Assembly: GCA_964561005.1 (NCBI GenBank)
Contig: CAZLNO010000021.1
Coordinates: forward strand, 1-40,048
Direction: 5' to 3'
DNA from: CAZLNO01 sp964561005
GTDB lineage: Bacteria > Pseudomonadota > Alphaproteobacteria > Kiloniellales > Rhodovibrionaceae
Length of the DNA stretch: 40,048 nucleotides
Part shown: positions 1 to 9,510 of the stretch, in pieces
How the letters are laid out: each line of letters begins with the position of its first letter
How positions within the stretch are numbered: the stretch's first letter is position 1
Program-made: the position numbers and the translations under genes
The notes under the pieces: generated by a model
Seen by the model: only the letters and a program-made list of their open reading frames with translations
What the model was told of the DNA's origin: nothing
Databases searched by the model: none

Positions 1-171
1 GTGGCGCCGGTGCGGGTCGGGGCGGGCGCCATCGTCGGCGCCGGCAGCACCATCACCCGCGACGTCCCCGACGACGCGCTGGGTCTGGCGCGCGGCGACC
101 AGGTCAACCGGGAGCAGGCGGCGAAGCGCTTCCGCGCCCTGCGGCAGCGGGCGAAACAGGCGAAGGGCTGA
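1..171 (+). CDS. glmU: GlmU C-terminal fragment (bifunctional UDP-GlcNAc pyrophosphorylase / GlcN-1-P acetyltransferase)
   Basis: The window opens inside this gene; the reading frame from base 1 runs to TGA at 169-171 and encodes the last 56 residues. The sequence shows a final left-handed beta-helix coil (VGAGAIVGAGSTITRDVP), followed by the usual ALGLARGDQ-type strand and a basic C-terminal helix. This matches the acetyltransferase domain end of GlmU, the cytoplasmic enzyme that makes UDP-GlcNAc. It is followed 8 bases later by glmS, a common pairing that places two consecutive amino-sugar enzymes together. The identification rests on a short tail plus the neighbour, so another hexapeptide-repeat acyltransferase is possible but much less likely. 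Confidence 0.85.
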   Translation: MAPVRVGAGAIVGAGSTITRDVPDDALGLARGDQVNREQAAKRFRALRQRAKQAKG

Positions 172-179
172 GGAACGCC

Positions 180-2003
<1,824 letters not shown>

Positions 2004-2022
2004 CCGTGGGTTGCCTTGGGCC

Positions 2023-2043
2023 TTCGAGTCTCCGACACTCGAA
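2023..2043 (+). terminator. Small hairpin between glmS and the TPR gene
   Basis: TTCGAGT and ACTCGAA form a perfect 7-bp inverted repeat around a 7-base loop, 20 bases after the glmS stop. It could attenuate transcription out of glmS. No T-run follows it, so it is at best a weak or Rho-assisted terminator. Confidence 0.3.
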
Positions 2044-2078
2044 ATTCAAGGCCTCATGCAAATTGCACGGTTCCAATT

Positions 2079-4757
2079 ATGCTTGGTAAGTTTGGGTTTG
2101 TCGTCGCGTGTGTCGTCCTCTCGGCCTCACTGCTCGCCTGTGACAACGAGAGCGCCGAACAAAAGGTCGAGGATTTCCTGGACTCGGCCGCCGAAAAACT
2201 TGCGGCGGGCGAGACAAATGCCGCCGTCATCGAGCTGAAGAACGCCGTGCAGCTCGCGCCGGAGCATGCCGAGGCGCGCCGCCGGCTGGGCGAAATCTAT
2301 CTTTCCAGGGGACAGGGCGACGCCGCGGCGAAGGAGCTGCGCCGGGCGCTGGAACATGGCGCCGAAAGCCCGTCCCTGACCGCGAAGCTGGCGCGCGCCC
2401 TGCTTCTCGCCGGCAAGCCCGAGGAGGTTCTGGATCTCGTTCCGGCGCCGGACCGAGACGCCGAGCTTGAGACCGCGACGGCGCGGACGCGCCACGGCTT
2501 GCGGGCGCAGGCGCTGCTGGCCACCGGCGAGGTGGCGGCGGCCGAAACCCTGGCCCGACGAGTCCTGGAGAACGGCGAGAGCTTCGAGGCGCGGCTGGCG
2601 CTCGGCCGGATCCTGGCCGGGCGGGGCGAGCCCGAGGCGGCGATCGCGCAGATCGACGCCGCCCTGGCCGAACGGCCCACCGAGCCGCAGGCCTTGCTGA
2701 TCAAGGCGAACAGCCTCGCCGCCAAGGACGCGCGCGGGGAGGCGATCGAGGTCCTGCAGGAGGCCCGTACACAGCCGTGGCGGCCGGTGATGGTCGACTT
2801 CGCGTTGATCGAGATTGCCTTGCAGCAGAACGACACCGAGCTGGCGTGGCGCGTGCTGGACGAGCTGGGCGGGCGGCTGAACAACGACCCGCGCTTGAAG
2901 TACTTCACCGCCCTGCGCGCCCTTTCGGAAGAGCGATACGCCGAGGCGCGCCGGCTCGCCGAGGGACTCGTCGGCCAGTATCCCGACTTTGTCCAGGCCG
3001 CTTACATCGCGGGCAGCGCCAACGTGGAACTCGGCAACTTCGAGATCGCCCGCAGCTATCTCCAGACCTTCCTGCGCCGGAACCCGGAGAGCGGCAGTGC
3101 CGGTCGGATGCTGGCGCGGGCCTGGGAGGGCCTGGGCGAGAGCGACAAGGCCCGGGAGGTGCTGGCATCGCTGCGCCGGGACGGCGCGCGGGTTCGGGCG
3201 CGCCAGCTCGCCGCCGCCGAGACCGACGGCAATCTCGGCCTCGGCGCCGAGGGGGACGCCCCGGACCTCGAGACGCCCGAGGGCCGAGGGGCGGAGGTGC
3301 AAGCCCTCCTGGAGCACCTTCGCAACCGGGAATTCGACGCCGCCATGGCCAAGGCGCGCGCGCTGGAGGCGGCGGTGCCGGACAGCGCGCTGCCGGTGCA
3401 GCTCCAGGGCGTCATCCTCTGGGCCCAGGGCGAGCAGGACGCGGCGATCGCCCGCATGCAGGCCGCCGCGGAGAAGGCGCCGAAGGACGCCAGCGTGGCC
3501 CTGAACCTCGCGCGCATGCACCGCGCGCGCGGCGAGACCGACGCCTCGTTACAAGTGCTCGGGCCGGCCCTTGAAGCCCACCCGGAGAACGCCGCCCTGT
3601 TGGTCGAGGCGGCGCGCGCGCGCGCGGCCCGGAACGAGGCGGCGCAGGTGCAAGACCTGCTGGAGCGCGCGCTGAAGGCCGATCCCGAGGCGGCGGACGC
3701 GCGCGCCTATCTCGCCCGCTTCCACCTGCTGCAAGGCCGGCCAGAGGCGGCCGTCGAAGTGGCTCGGGCGGCGCCGGAAGATCAGGAGGCCAACCCGGCA
3801 CTGCTGGAGGTCACGGGACGCGCGCACCAGAGGCTCGGGAACCTTGAAGAGGCGCTGGCGGCCTTCGAGAACCTAAGCCAGGCGATGCCGGAACGCCCGG
3901 AGGGCTACTTGCGCGTGGGCGAGACCCTGCTGGCCATGAACCGGCCGGGCGATGCCGTGGGGTACCTGGAGAAGGCGCGCGCGCGGTCGGACTCGCCCAA
4001 GGAGGCCGAGGTCTACCTGGCCCGCGCCCTGCTCCAGACCGGCCAGGGTGAGCGCGCCGGCGAGTTGATCGGCGAGTTGGAAGAGAAGTATCCCAAGGAA
4101 AGCGACGTCGCGATTCTTCGCGGCAACCACGCGCTCGCGATTGAGCAGGACCGCCAGGCGGCCGTCGCGGCCTTCGAAAAGGCCCTCGAGCTGGAGCCGA
4201 CGGAACGCCGGCTGATGGACCTGGTGCGGCTGCAGATGCGTGTCGGGCAGCCGCGGCAGGCGATCGCGCGCTTGCAGGACTGGCGCGCCAACCACGAGCC
4301 CTCCCTGCGGGTCGATTCCACCCTAGCGGAACTGCACCTGGCCACCGGCGATCTGGACGCGGCGCGGGAGCTCTACGCCAGCCTCGTCGAACGCGCACCG
4401 GACAACGCCGCGTTCCAGAACAACCTCGCCTGGGTCCTGGGCGAGCAGGGCAAGCTCGACGCCGCCCTGCGGCACGCCCGCAAGGCGGTCGAGCTGGCGC
4501 CCGAGGATCCCGGCATCCAGGACACCCTGGGCATGGTGCTGCTCAAGCGCGGCGAGACGGAAAAGGCGCGCGCACACCTCGCCAAGGCGGCCGAGGCGGC
4601 GCCGGAGCGGACCGACATCCAGGTGAACTACGCCGACGTGCTGGTCGCCGCCGGCGCGCGCGACGAGGCGCAGGCGGTCCTGGCCCAGCTCGCGTCGAAG
4701 AACCTCTCGGACAGCCTGCGCCAGCGGGTGGACCGGCTGCTTGAACGGGTAAAATGA
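2079..4757 (+). CDS. prsT: PEP-CTERM/XrtA system TPR-repeat lipoprotein (PrsT-like)
   Basis: The protein is 892 residues if started at ATG 2079. That start gives a clean lipoprotein signal peptide: a short basic n-region, a hydrophobic core and a lipobox SLLAC with the acylated Cys at residue 21. An upstream in-frame start at 2016 would add 21 residues that ruin the signal, so I reject it. After the Cys, the chain is TPR repeats throughout, with recurring helix pairs such as ALALEPTERR and NNLAWVLGEQGK, ending at VDRLLERVK. Length, lipobox and repeats match the PrsT family that accompanies exosortase A loci. Residue +2 after the Cys is Asp, which by the Lol rule known from enterobacteria suggests inner-membrane retention facing the periplasm. 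A scaffold for EPS assembly or PEP-CTERM sorting is the likely role (inference). Confidence 0.85.
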   Translation: MLGKFGFVVACVVLSASLLACDNESAEQKVEDFLDSAAEKLAAGETNAAVIELKNAVQLAPEHAEARRRLGEIYLSRGQGDAAAKELRRALEHGAESPSLTAKLARALLLAGKPEEVLDLVPAPDRDAELETATARTRHGLRAQALLATGEVAAAETLARRVLENGESFEARLALGRILAGRGEPEAAIAQIDAALAERPTEPQALLIKANSLAAKDARGEAIEVLQEARTQPWRPVMVDFALIEIALQQNDTELAWRVLDELGGRLNNDPRLKYFTALRALSEERYAEARRLAEGLVGQYPDFVQAAYIAGSANVELGNFEIARSYLQTFLRRNPESGSAGRMLARAWEGLGESDKAREVLASLRRDGARVRARQLAAAETDGNLGLGAEGDAPDLETPEGRGAEVQALLEHLRNREFDAAMAKARALEAAVPDSALPVQLQGVILWAQGEQDAAIARMQAAAEKAPKDASVALNLARMHRARGETDASLQVLGPALEAHPENAALLVEAARARAARNEAAQVQDLLERALKADPEAADARAYLARFHLLQGRPEAAVEVARAAPEDQEANPALLEVTGRAHQRLGNLEEALAAFENLSQAMPERPEGYLRVGETLLAMNRPGDAVGYLEKARARSDSPKEAEVYLARALLQTGQGERAGELIGELEEKYPKESDVAILRGNHALAIEQDRQAAVAAFEKALELEPTERRLMDLVRLQMRVGQPRQAIARLQDWRANHEPSLRVDSTLAELHLATGDLDAARELYASLVERAPDNAAFQNNLAWVLGEQGKLDAALRHARKAVELAPEDPGIQDTLGMVLLKRGETEKARAHLAKAAEAAPERTDIQVNYADVLVAAGARDEAQAVLAQLASKNLSDSLRQRVDRLLERVK

Positions 4758-4800
4758 ACGCTACCTTGCCACCGCAAAGGTTGTGCGAATGCCACGATCC

Positions 4801-4859
4801 TGTCAAGAAAATTGACACTCACCAGCTTTTCGCATGCGACGTTGTCCGTTCACTTGACA
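4801..4859 (+). promoter_or_regulatory. Two TGTC-N9-GACA sites, candidate enhancer (UAS) for an NtrC-type activator
   Basis: Two copies of TGTC-N9-GACA lie at 4801-4817 and 4843-4859. The first extends to a perfect TGTCAA/TTGACA inverted repeat. Their 42-bp offset is about four helical turns, so both face the same side of the DNA. They sit roughly 130 and 85 bases upstream of the transcription start predicted from the sigma-54 element at 4911, the usual distance for bacterial enhancer-binding proteins. PrsR, an NtrC-family regulator known from PEP-CTERM systems, is the natural candidate, but its gene is not in this window. Motif and spacing are seen; the regulator is inferred. Confidence 0.6.
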
Positions 4860-4910
4860 CTTGGTTCTAGCCCTTTGGGGACAATGATTGATAATCAATA
4901 GGTTAGGGAA

Positions 4911-4927
4911 TTGGCACGGTATTTGCT
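4911..4927 (+). promoter_or_regulatory. Sigma-54 (RpoN) -24/-12 promoter
   Basis: TTGGCACGGTATTTGCT matches the consensus YTGGCACGRNNNTTGCW at every defined position, with GG (4912-4913 within TTGGC) and GC at the required 10-base separation. It lies 35 bases before the start codon of the PEP-CTERM-like gene, in an AT-rich stretch with no gene. RpoN-dependent control of PEP-CTERM genes by PrsK/PrsR is known in floc-forming bacteria, which supports the call. Confidence 0.88.
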
Positions 4928-4961
4928 AGATTACGCAAAGGCGTGAAAAAGGAGGCGATCA

Positions 4962-5558
4962 ATGCGTAGCAACTCGATTCGAAACGTGGTGTTGGCATCG
5001 TTGCTGGTGGGTGGGATGCTTTTTGCTCCGCCTGTTTTCGGTATGCCGATCGAGGGAGAAATTGGGTTTTCGGGGACCTGGAGACCCGTTAAGACTGACG
5101 ATACTTCGGCGACCGTACAGAACGCTGAAAAGGTGGATATTGTCGGTGATAACGCTGCTGTGATTGGGGGCAGCCAAACTGGCGATTTTGCTTCAATTCC
5201 CAATTTTACGGTAACAGACTTTTTTGATATCGACTTTACGACTCCCGGCACACCAATCGATCCGTTGTGGGGCCCAATCGGGACAGACAATTTCGAATTC
5301 AGGTTGGATACGGTTACCGTAACGGTTCAACAGACTGATGAGTTGGGCCTTTCAGGGATGGGGGTCGTTTCGGGTAATGGGTTTAATGATACCCCGTTTA
5401 ACTGGAATTTTACTGGGCAACAAACTACGGGTGCGGCTAACTTGACCTTTTCGACTACGACCGCACCAAAAGTGCCCGTCCCCGCTACCCTCGGCCTGCT
5501 CGGCATCGGCCTGATCGGGCTGGGTGCGCTGACACGGCGCCGGAAGACGGCCGCCTGA
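4962..5558 (+). CDS. Small secreted PEP-CTERM-like protein with variant (VPVPA) sorting signal
   Basis: This 198-residue exported protein is a likely XrtA substrate. It has an N-terminal signal peptide (basic MRSNSIR, then a hydrophobic stretch ending near VFG, residues 20-27). A Thr/Asp/Asn-rich, Cys-free body without a recognised fold follows. The end is tripartite: VPVPATLGLLGIGLIGLGA followed by RRRK. That is the PEP-CTERM layout of motif, transmembrane helix and basic tail, but Val replaces Glu in the PEP motif, resembling VPLPA/VPxPA-type variants. The start is set by a strong AAGGAGG ribosome-binding site 6 bases upstream. Its base composition is lower in GC than its neighbours except in the sorting tail. 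It is a monocistronic unit, with a sigma-54 promoter before it and a terminator after it. Relatives are thought to act in floc or biofilm matrix. Confidence 0.85.
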   Translation: MRSNSIRNVVLASLLVGGMLFAPPVFGMPIEGEIGFSGTWRPVKTDDTSATVQNAEKVDIVGDNAAVIGGSQTGDFASIPNFTVTDFFDIDFTTPGTPIDPLWGPIGTDNFEFRLDTVTVTVQQTDELGLSGMGVVSGNGFNDTPFNWNFTGQQTTGAANLTFSTTTAPKVPVPATLGLLGIGLIGLGALTRRRKTAA

Positions 5559-5584
5559 CAAGCCCACTTGACACCCGGTCTTTC

Positions 5585-5625
5585 AGGGATCGTCGGCCTG
5601 ACGGGTCGGCGATCCCTTATTTTTG
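5585..5625 (+). terminator. Rho-independent terminator after the PEP-CTERM-like gene
   Basis: AGGGATCGTCGGCC pairs with GGTCGGCGATCCCT across a 4-base loop (14 bp with one G-U pair and one mismatch), and TTATTTTT follows directly. It lies 27 bases after the stop codon and isolates the gene from the EPS operon. Confidence 0.85.
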
Positions 5626-5678
5626 AGCTGTTCGGAATCCATACCTATCGGTGCCCAGGTCCGGCAGGCGCCGGTCGG

Positions 5679-5870
5679 CGGGGCGGGAGCTTGCTCCCGC
5701 CCCGAACGTTTCGAGCTCTGGACGGTGACCGTAAACGGTCCGGTCGGGGGCAAGCCCCCGACCGGCCAAGGCCGGCGAAGAACTCGCGGGGCGCGGGCTC
5801 CGTCCGCGCCCCGAACGTTTGCCGGCAAGGTGAAGCGAAACGTTCCGGTCGGGGGCAAGCCCCCGACCGG
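5679..5870 (+). repeat. Alternating palindromic repeat cluster (two A and two B hairpins)
   Basis: Four strong hairpins alternate in the 444-base gap before the EPS operon. B copies at 5740-5765 and 5845-5870 are identical 26-mers (CCGGTCGGGGGC, AA, then its complement). A copies at 5679-5704 (CGGGGCGGGAGC arms) and 5787-5813 (CGGGGCGCGG arms) are related and each is followed by AACGTTT. The A-B unit repeats with a period of about 105-108 bases. This looks like a REP/BIME-type intergenic element. No array of equal spacers exists, so it is not CRISPR. No gene is recognisable between 5626 and 6002; an in-frame extension of the downstream gene through the repeats is unlikely. Confidence 0.8.
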
Positions 5871-6002
5871 CCGGTGCGGCAATGTCGAGACAGCGCTGAG
5901 GGAGAATCACGGCCGCCCGCGGTGGCTCCCGGAAAGTTGCCTTGTCGGCAACAGTCCCGCGTGTCAGACTCTTGTCTAAGAAGTTGGAAAGCTTTGGGTG
6001 TC

Positions 6003-6623
6003 ATGTCCGTGCGAAAATTGTTGCATGCGCTTGCCGCGATTGCCCTTCTCTTGACGGCGGCCTGCGGCGGGCCGGAAACGCTGTCAAGCGAACACCTGGA
6101 GGCGGAGGTCGCCGAGGCGCCGCTGTACCGGATCGGCCCCGGCGACGGCATGCAGATCTTCGTCTGGCGCAACGAGGAGTTGACCACTACGGTGACGGTG
6201 CGTCCGGACGGCCGGATCACCGTGCCGCTGATCGAGGACCTGGAGGCCAGCGGCAAGACGCCGACCGAACTGGCCGCCGACATCGAGACGGAGCTGGGCA
6301 AGTACATCCAGGACCCGCTTGTGACCGTCATCATGACCGGCTTCATCGGCACCTTCGAGCAGCAGGTCCGGGTGGTCGGCGCGGCGGCGAACCCGCAGGT
6401 GATTCCCTATCGCGCCGGCATGACCCTTCTGGACGTGATGATCAACGTCGGCGGCCTCACGGAGTTCGCCGCCGGGGATCGCTCGAGGCTGGTGCGGGTC
6501 GAGGACGGTGAGCAGCAGGCCTATCGCGTGAAGCTGGACAGCCTTGTCCGGGATGGCGAAATCGAGGCCAACACGCGCGTGCTCCCGGGTGATATCCTGA
6601 TCATTCCAGAAACCTTCCTCTAG
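6003..6623 (+). CDS. XrtA-type polysaccharide export (OPX/Wza-like) lipoprotein
   Basis: This 206-residue protein exports EPS through the periplasm and outer membrane. ATG 6003 gives a clean signal MSVRKLL, hydrophobic core and lipobox LTAAC, with Cys21 acylated; Gly at +2 is compatible with outer-membrane sorting. A polysaccharide-export domain follows (YRIGPGDGMQIFVWRNEEL to about residue 125, including TVRPDGRITVPLI). An SLBB-like domain (GMTLLDVMINVGGL) and a PGDILIIPETFL end complete it. It lacks the C-terminal amphipathic helix that forms the pore in E. coli Wza, so it probably needs a partner porin (inference). It heads the operon 6003-17640, with the chain-length gene 98 bases downstream. 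A paralogous domain sits in the minus-strand protein at 19079-21415. Confidence 0.9.
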   Translation: MSVRKLLHALAAIALLLTAACGGPETLSSEHLEAEVAEAPLYRIGPGDGMQIFVWRNEELTTTVTVRPDGRITVPLIEDLEASGKTPTELAADIETELGKYIQDPLVTVIMTGFIGTFEQQVRVVGAAANPQVIPYRAGMTLLDVMINVGGLTEFAAGDRSRLVRVEDGEQQAYRVKLDSLVRDGEIEANTRVLPGDILIIPETFL

Positions 6624-6721
6624 GTCGCGGATTGGAATCGCCGTGGCGGCCGGGTCGGGTCGTCCCCGGGCGGCCCGAGGCGCGAGGCTGGGAGCGGAAC
6701 CGGGATACGAGGCGCAAGCTG

Positions 6722-8383
6722 ATGCAGGATCTGCTCGATCAAGTCGTCTATTACGTCGATGCGCTTTGGCGACGGCGCTGGATCGCGCTGGGCATCGCGG
6801 TCCTGATCGCCTGCGGCGGCTGGGCATTTGTCGCGACGATGTCCAACAAGTACGAGTCGACGGCGCAGATCTACGTCGACACGGCCAGCGTCCTCAATCC
6901 GCTGCTGCGGGGCGTGACAGTCGACAACAACGTTCAGCATCAGGTCGCGGTCATGCGGCAAACCCTGGTGACCCGGCCCAATCTGGAAGAGGTGGTGCGC
7001 CGGACGGACATGGACCTGGAGGCCAAGACCCCGGCGGAATTCGAGGGCTTGCTGCAATCGGTGCGCAACCGGATCCGGATTTCTTCCAATCGGACCAATA
7101 TCTTCACGATCAAGTTTACGGATACCGACCCCCGGCGCGCGCATGACGTGGTGCAAACCCTTACCACGATGTTCGTGCAGCAGAACCTGGGCCAGAATCG
7201 CCGGGACATGGAAACGGCTCAGACCTTCCTGAAGCGCCAGATCCGCCACTACGAGGCGCAGCTCAACGCGGCGGAAAGCCGGCTGGCCAACTACAAGCAG
7301 GAGCACCGCGAGCTGCTTCCCGGCCAAAGCGGCCTTCAGGACGAACTCGCCGGGGCCCAAACCCGGCTGCAGGAGCTGCGCGCGCAATTGAGTGACGGCG
7401 AAAACCGGCTGCAATACCTGCGCCAGGAACTCGAGAACACGCCGGAAATGCTCACCCAACAGGGCGCCGGCTACGGGAGCGGGCCGCCCACGAACACCGA
7501 AGCGCGCATCATGGAGCTGCGCGCGCGGCTGGATCGGCTCTCCTCGCGCTATACCGAGCAGCATCCGGATGTCAAAGCAGCTCAGCGCGAACTCCAGGGT
7601 TTGATGCAGGAATTCGAGGCGCAGCAGGAAGCGCGACAATCCGCCGTGGGCCCGGACGGCGAAGGGGCGGATGCGGCGGCGCCCGAGGGTGGGATCCAGG
7701 TGCCCAACCCCACCTACTCGGAACTGCGCCTGGCGTTCATTGAACAACAGTCCGACGTTCAGTCGCTGCGCGGCAAGGTCTCACGTGCGCGGGAGAACGT
7801 GGCCGCGATCGAGAAAAAGCTGGCCCGCGTACCGGAGGTGGAAGCGCGACTGAAGCAGCTCACCCGGGACTACGGCATCATCAAGAGTCAATACGAAACC
7901 CTGCTGCAGCGGCGGGAGTCGGCGCAGATCTCGGCGGACCGGGAACAGCAGAGCGACAAGGTGCAGTTCCGGATCATCGAGCCGCCGCAGGTTCCGGTGA
8001 CTCCGGCCGGGCCGAACCGTCCGATGTTCATGGCGGCGGTGCTGGTGATGAGTCTGGGCGCCGGCGTCGGCTCGACCGGGCTCCTGGCCTTGACGAAGGC
8101 GACCTATGGGAGCGTGAACCACCTGCGCCGGGACTTCGATCTGCCGCTGATCGGGGCGGTGTCCAGGCTGCCCAGCCGCTATGAAAAGATCCGCGCCATC
8201 GCGGAAGGCCTGGGATTGACCCTTGCGATCGCGGCGTTCGTGGGCCTCTTCGGTCTGCTGGTGCTCGTCGAGAGGCAGGTCGGACTGCCGACGCTCCTGG
8301 ACGGGCCGATGACTCCCGACCGGATTCTCGGCGTGCTGCAGACGACGGTGCAGGGCATGACCGGTGGCTCGGGCGCGGGTTGA
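6722..8383 (+). CDS. XrtA system chain-length determinant (Wzz/Wzc-N-like, inner membrane)
   Basis: This 553-residue inner-membrane co-polymerase is thought to set EPS chain length and couple to the OPX exporter. A Wzz domain opens the protein (MQDLLDQVVYYVDALWRRRW), with transmembrane helix 1 at about 20-40. The periplasmic part has long coiled-coil segments (about 165-260 and 365-420). The conserved PPQVPVTPAGPNR motif (about 420) precedes transmembrane helix 2, and another hydrophobic helix lies at about 495-520. It has no kinase domain; that is the next gene, as in split Wzc systems. ATG 6722 is chosen because residues encoded from a possible start at 6632 are Arg/Pro-rich and unlike the family. 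It fits the family typical of exosortase A loci. Confidence 0.9.
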   Translation: MQDLLDQVVYYVDALWRRRWIALGIAVLIACGGWAFVATMSNKYESTAQIYVDTASVLNPLLRGVTVDNNVQHQVAVMRQTLVTRPNLEEVVRRTDMDLEAKTPAEFEGLLQSVRNRIRISSNRTNIFTIKFTDTDPRRAHDVVQTLTTMFVQQNLGQNRRDMETAQTFLKRQIRHYEAQLNAAESRLANYKQEHRELLPGQSGLQDELAGAQTRLQELRAQLSDGENRLQYLRQELENTPEMLTQQGAGYGSGPPTNTEARIMELRARLDRLSSRYTEQHPDVKAAQRELQGLMQEFEAQQEARQSAVGPDGEGADAAAPEGGIQVPNPTYSELRLAFIEQQSDVQSLRGKVSRARENVAAIEKKLARVPEVEARLKQLTRDYGIIKSQYETLLQRRESAQISADREQQSDKVQFRIIEPPQVPVTPAGPNRPMFMAAVLVMSLGAGVGSTGLLALTKATYGSVNHLRRDFDLPLIGAVSRLPSRYEKIRAIAEGLGLTLAIAAFVGLFGLLVLVERQVGLPTLLDGPMTPDRILGVLQTTVQGMTGGSGAG

Positions 8384-8463
8384 TCGGTCGCGTTGCCGAC
8401 AGGACCGCGAAGCGCACGAAAGTTGTGACCGGTAATTTGGAACGACAACCGCAGGGATCATCC

Positions 8464-9360
8464 ATGGAACAAAGGTCCAGCAGCGGCGACGCGGCCAACC
8501 TTGACCGCAGGCAATCGCTGATCGAACGCGCGGCCGCCCGTCTGGAGGACGCGGCGCATCCCCCGCCGCCGCATGGGCCTGTCAACGGTCAGGCCGCGCG
8601 GCACGCCGAGGCCGGCGCGACGGCCACCGTTGGCAAGCCGCGTCTTGAAATCGATCTCGATGGCTTGGCCCGCCTGGGCTACCTGACGCCCAGCAAGATG
8701 CGCTCCAAGCTCGCCGAGGAGATGCGGCTGATCAAGCGCGCCGTGCTCCATGGCTTTCGGGAGAAAGCGGCGGCGCGGTCCAACATGATCATGGTGACCA
8801 GCGCCGAACCGGGAGCCGGCAAGAGCTTTATCGCCACCAACCTGGCGATGAGCCTGGCCAGCGAATTCGATCTCCATGTGCTGTTGATCGACGGCGATTT
8901 CGAGCAGCCCGACATCCTGGATCGCCTGGGCGTGTCGGCCGAGCGGGGGTTCCTGGACGTGTTGGCGGAGGTCGACCTGGTTCTGGGCGATGTGATTTAT
9001 CGCACCTCCGTGGATCGCCTGTCGCTGATCGGCCCCGGGCATCGCCGCCAGCTCGTCTCCGAACTGCTGAACAGCCAGCGCATGCGCCAGGTCACCGACG
9101 AGCTGGCCGAGCGCTATCCCGACCGCCTCATCATCTTCGACACCTCGCCCTTGCTGGCGGCGGCCGAGCCGGCTGTCCTCTCGGAGCTGGTGGGACAGGT
9201 GATGGTCGTGGTCGAGGCCGACAAGACGGATCGGTCGACCTTGGAGCAGGCGCTGGACCTCCTATCCGAGGACTGCGAGCCGGCGCTCGTGCTGAACAAG
9301 GGGAAATCGCGGGCCGGGGCCAGCCAGCTCTATTATCACGACGACTACCGCAAGGGTTGA
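8464..9360 (+). CDS. XrtA-associated tyrosine autokinase-like ATPase (CpsD/Wzc-C type)
   Basis: This 298-residue cytoplasmic P-loop protein is a BY-kinase partner of the preceding membrane protein. Seen motifs: Walker A SAEPGAGKS (about 113-121), Walker A' LLIDGDFEQPD, Walker B IIFDTSP, and a short Tyr-containing tail QLYYHDDYRKG where autophosphorylation would occur. About 75 disordered Pro/Ala/His-rich residues precede the kinase fold. ATG 8464 is preferred (AGGGA 7-8 bases upstream); a TTG at 8380 overlapping the previous stop would add 28 residues of no recognisable value. In related systems, phosphorylation cycles of the Tyr cluster control polymer length and export. Confidence 0.88.
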   Translation: MEQRSSSGDAANLDRRQSLIERAAARLEDAAHPPPPHGPVNGQAARHAEAGATATVGKPRLEIDLDGLARLGYLTPSKMRSKLAEEMRLIKRAVLHGFREKAAARSNMIMVTSAEPGAGKSFIATNLAMSLASEFDLHVLLIDGDFEQPDILDRLGVSAERGFLDVLAEVDLVLGDVIYRTSVDRLSLIGPGHRRQLVSELLNSQRMRQVTDELAERYPDRLIIFDTSPLLAAAEPAVLSELVGQVMVVVEADKTDRSTLEQALDLLSEDCEPALVLNKGKSRAGASQLYYHDDYRKG

Positions 9361-9510
9361 GCGCGGCGCTTCGCGGCGTGCATCACGAGCCCGGCGCGCA
9401 TGTCGCCCATCAGGGAGCGGCTTCCCCAAGGCTTGGCGCGATCCCGGCTGTGAGCTAAGAACAAGAAGGGCATCCTCCAAGTCGGGCGTTGTCGAGGAGT
9501 CAAGTTTTCG

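Noticed and set aside
2127..3521. 464-residue minus-strand frame
   Set aside because: Antisense to the TPR lipoprotein; no motifs, and TPR repeats on the + strand explain the region fully.
5679..5870. CRISPR array
   Set aside because: There are only two copies of each palindrome, the intervals are themselves repeats rather than unique spacers, and no cas gene is near.
5568..6002. In-frame N-terminal extension of the OPX lipoprotein through the repeat cluster
   Set aside because: It would run through the terminator stem and the palindromes and place the signal peptide and lipobox in the middle of the protein.
9433..9449. GG-N10-GC sequence before the AAA ATPase gene, possible second sigma-54 promoter
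   Set aside because: Only the GG and GC are right; the bases before GC are CG instead of TT and the -24 box reads GGCGCG. GG-N10-GC occurs often by chance at this GC content.
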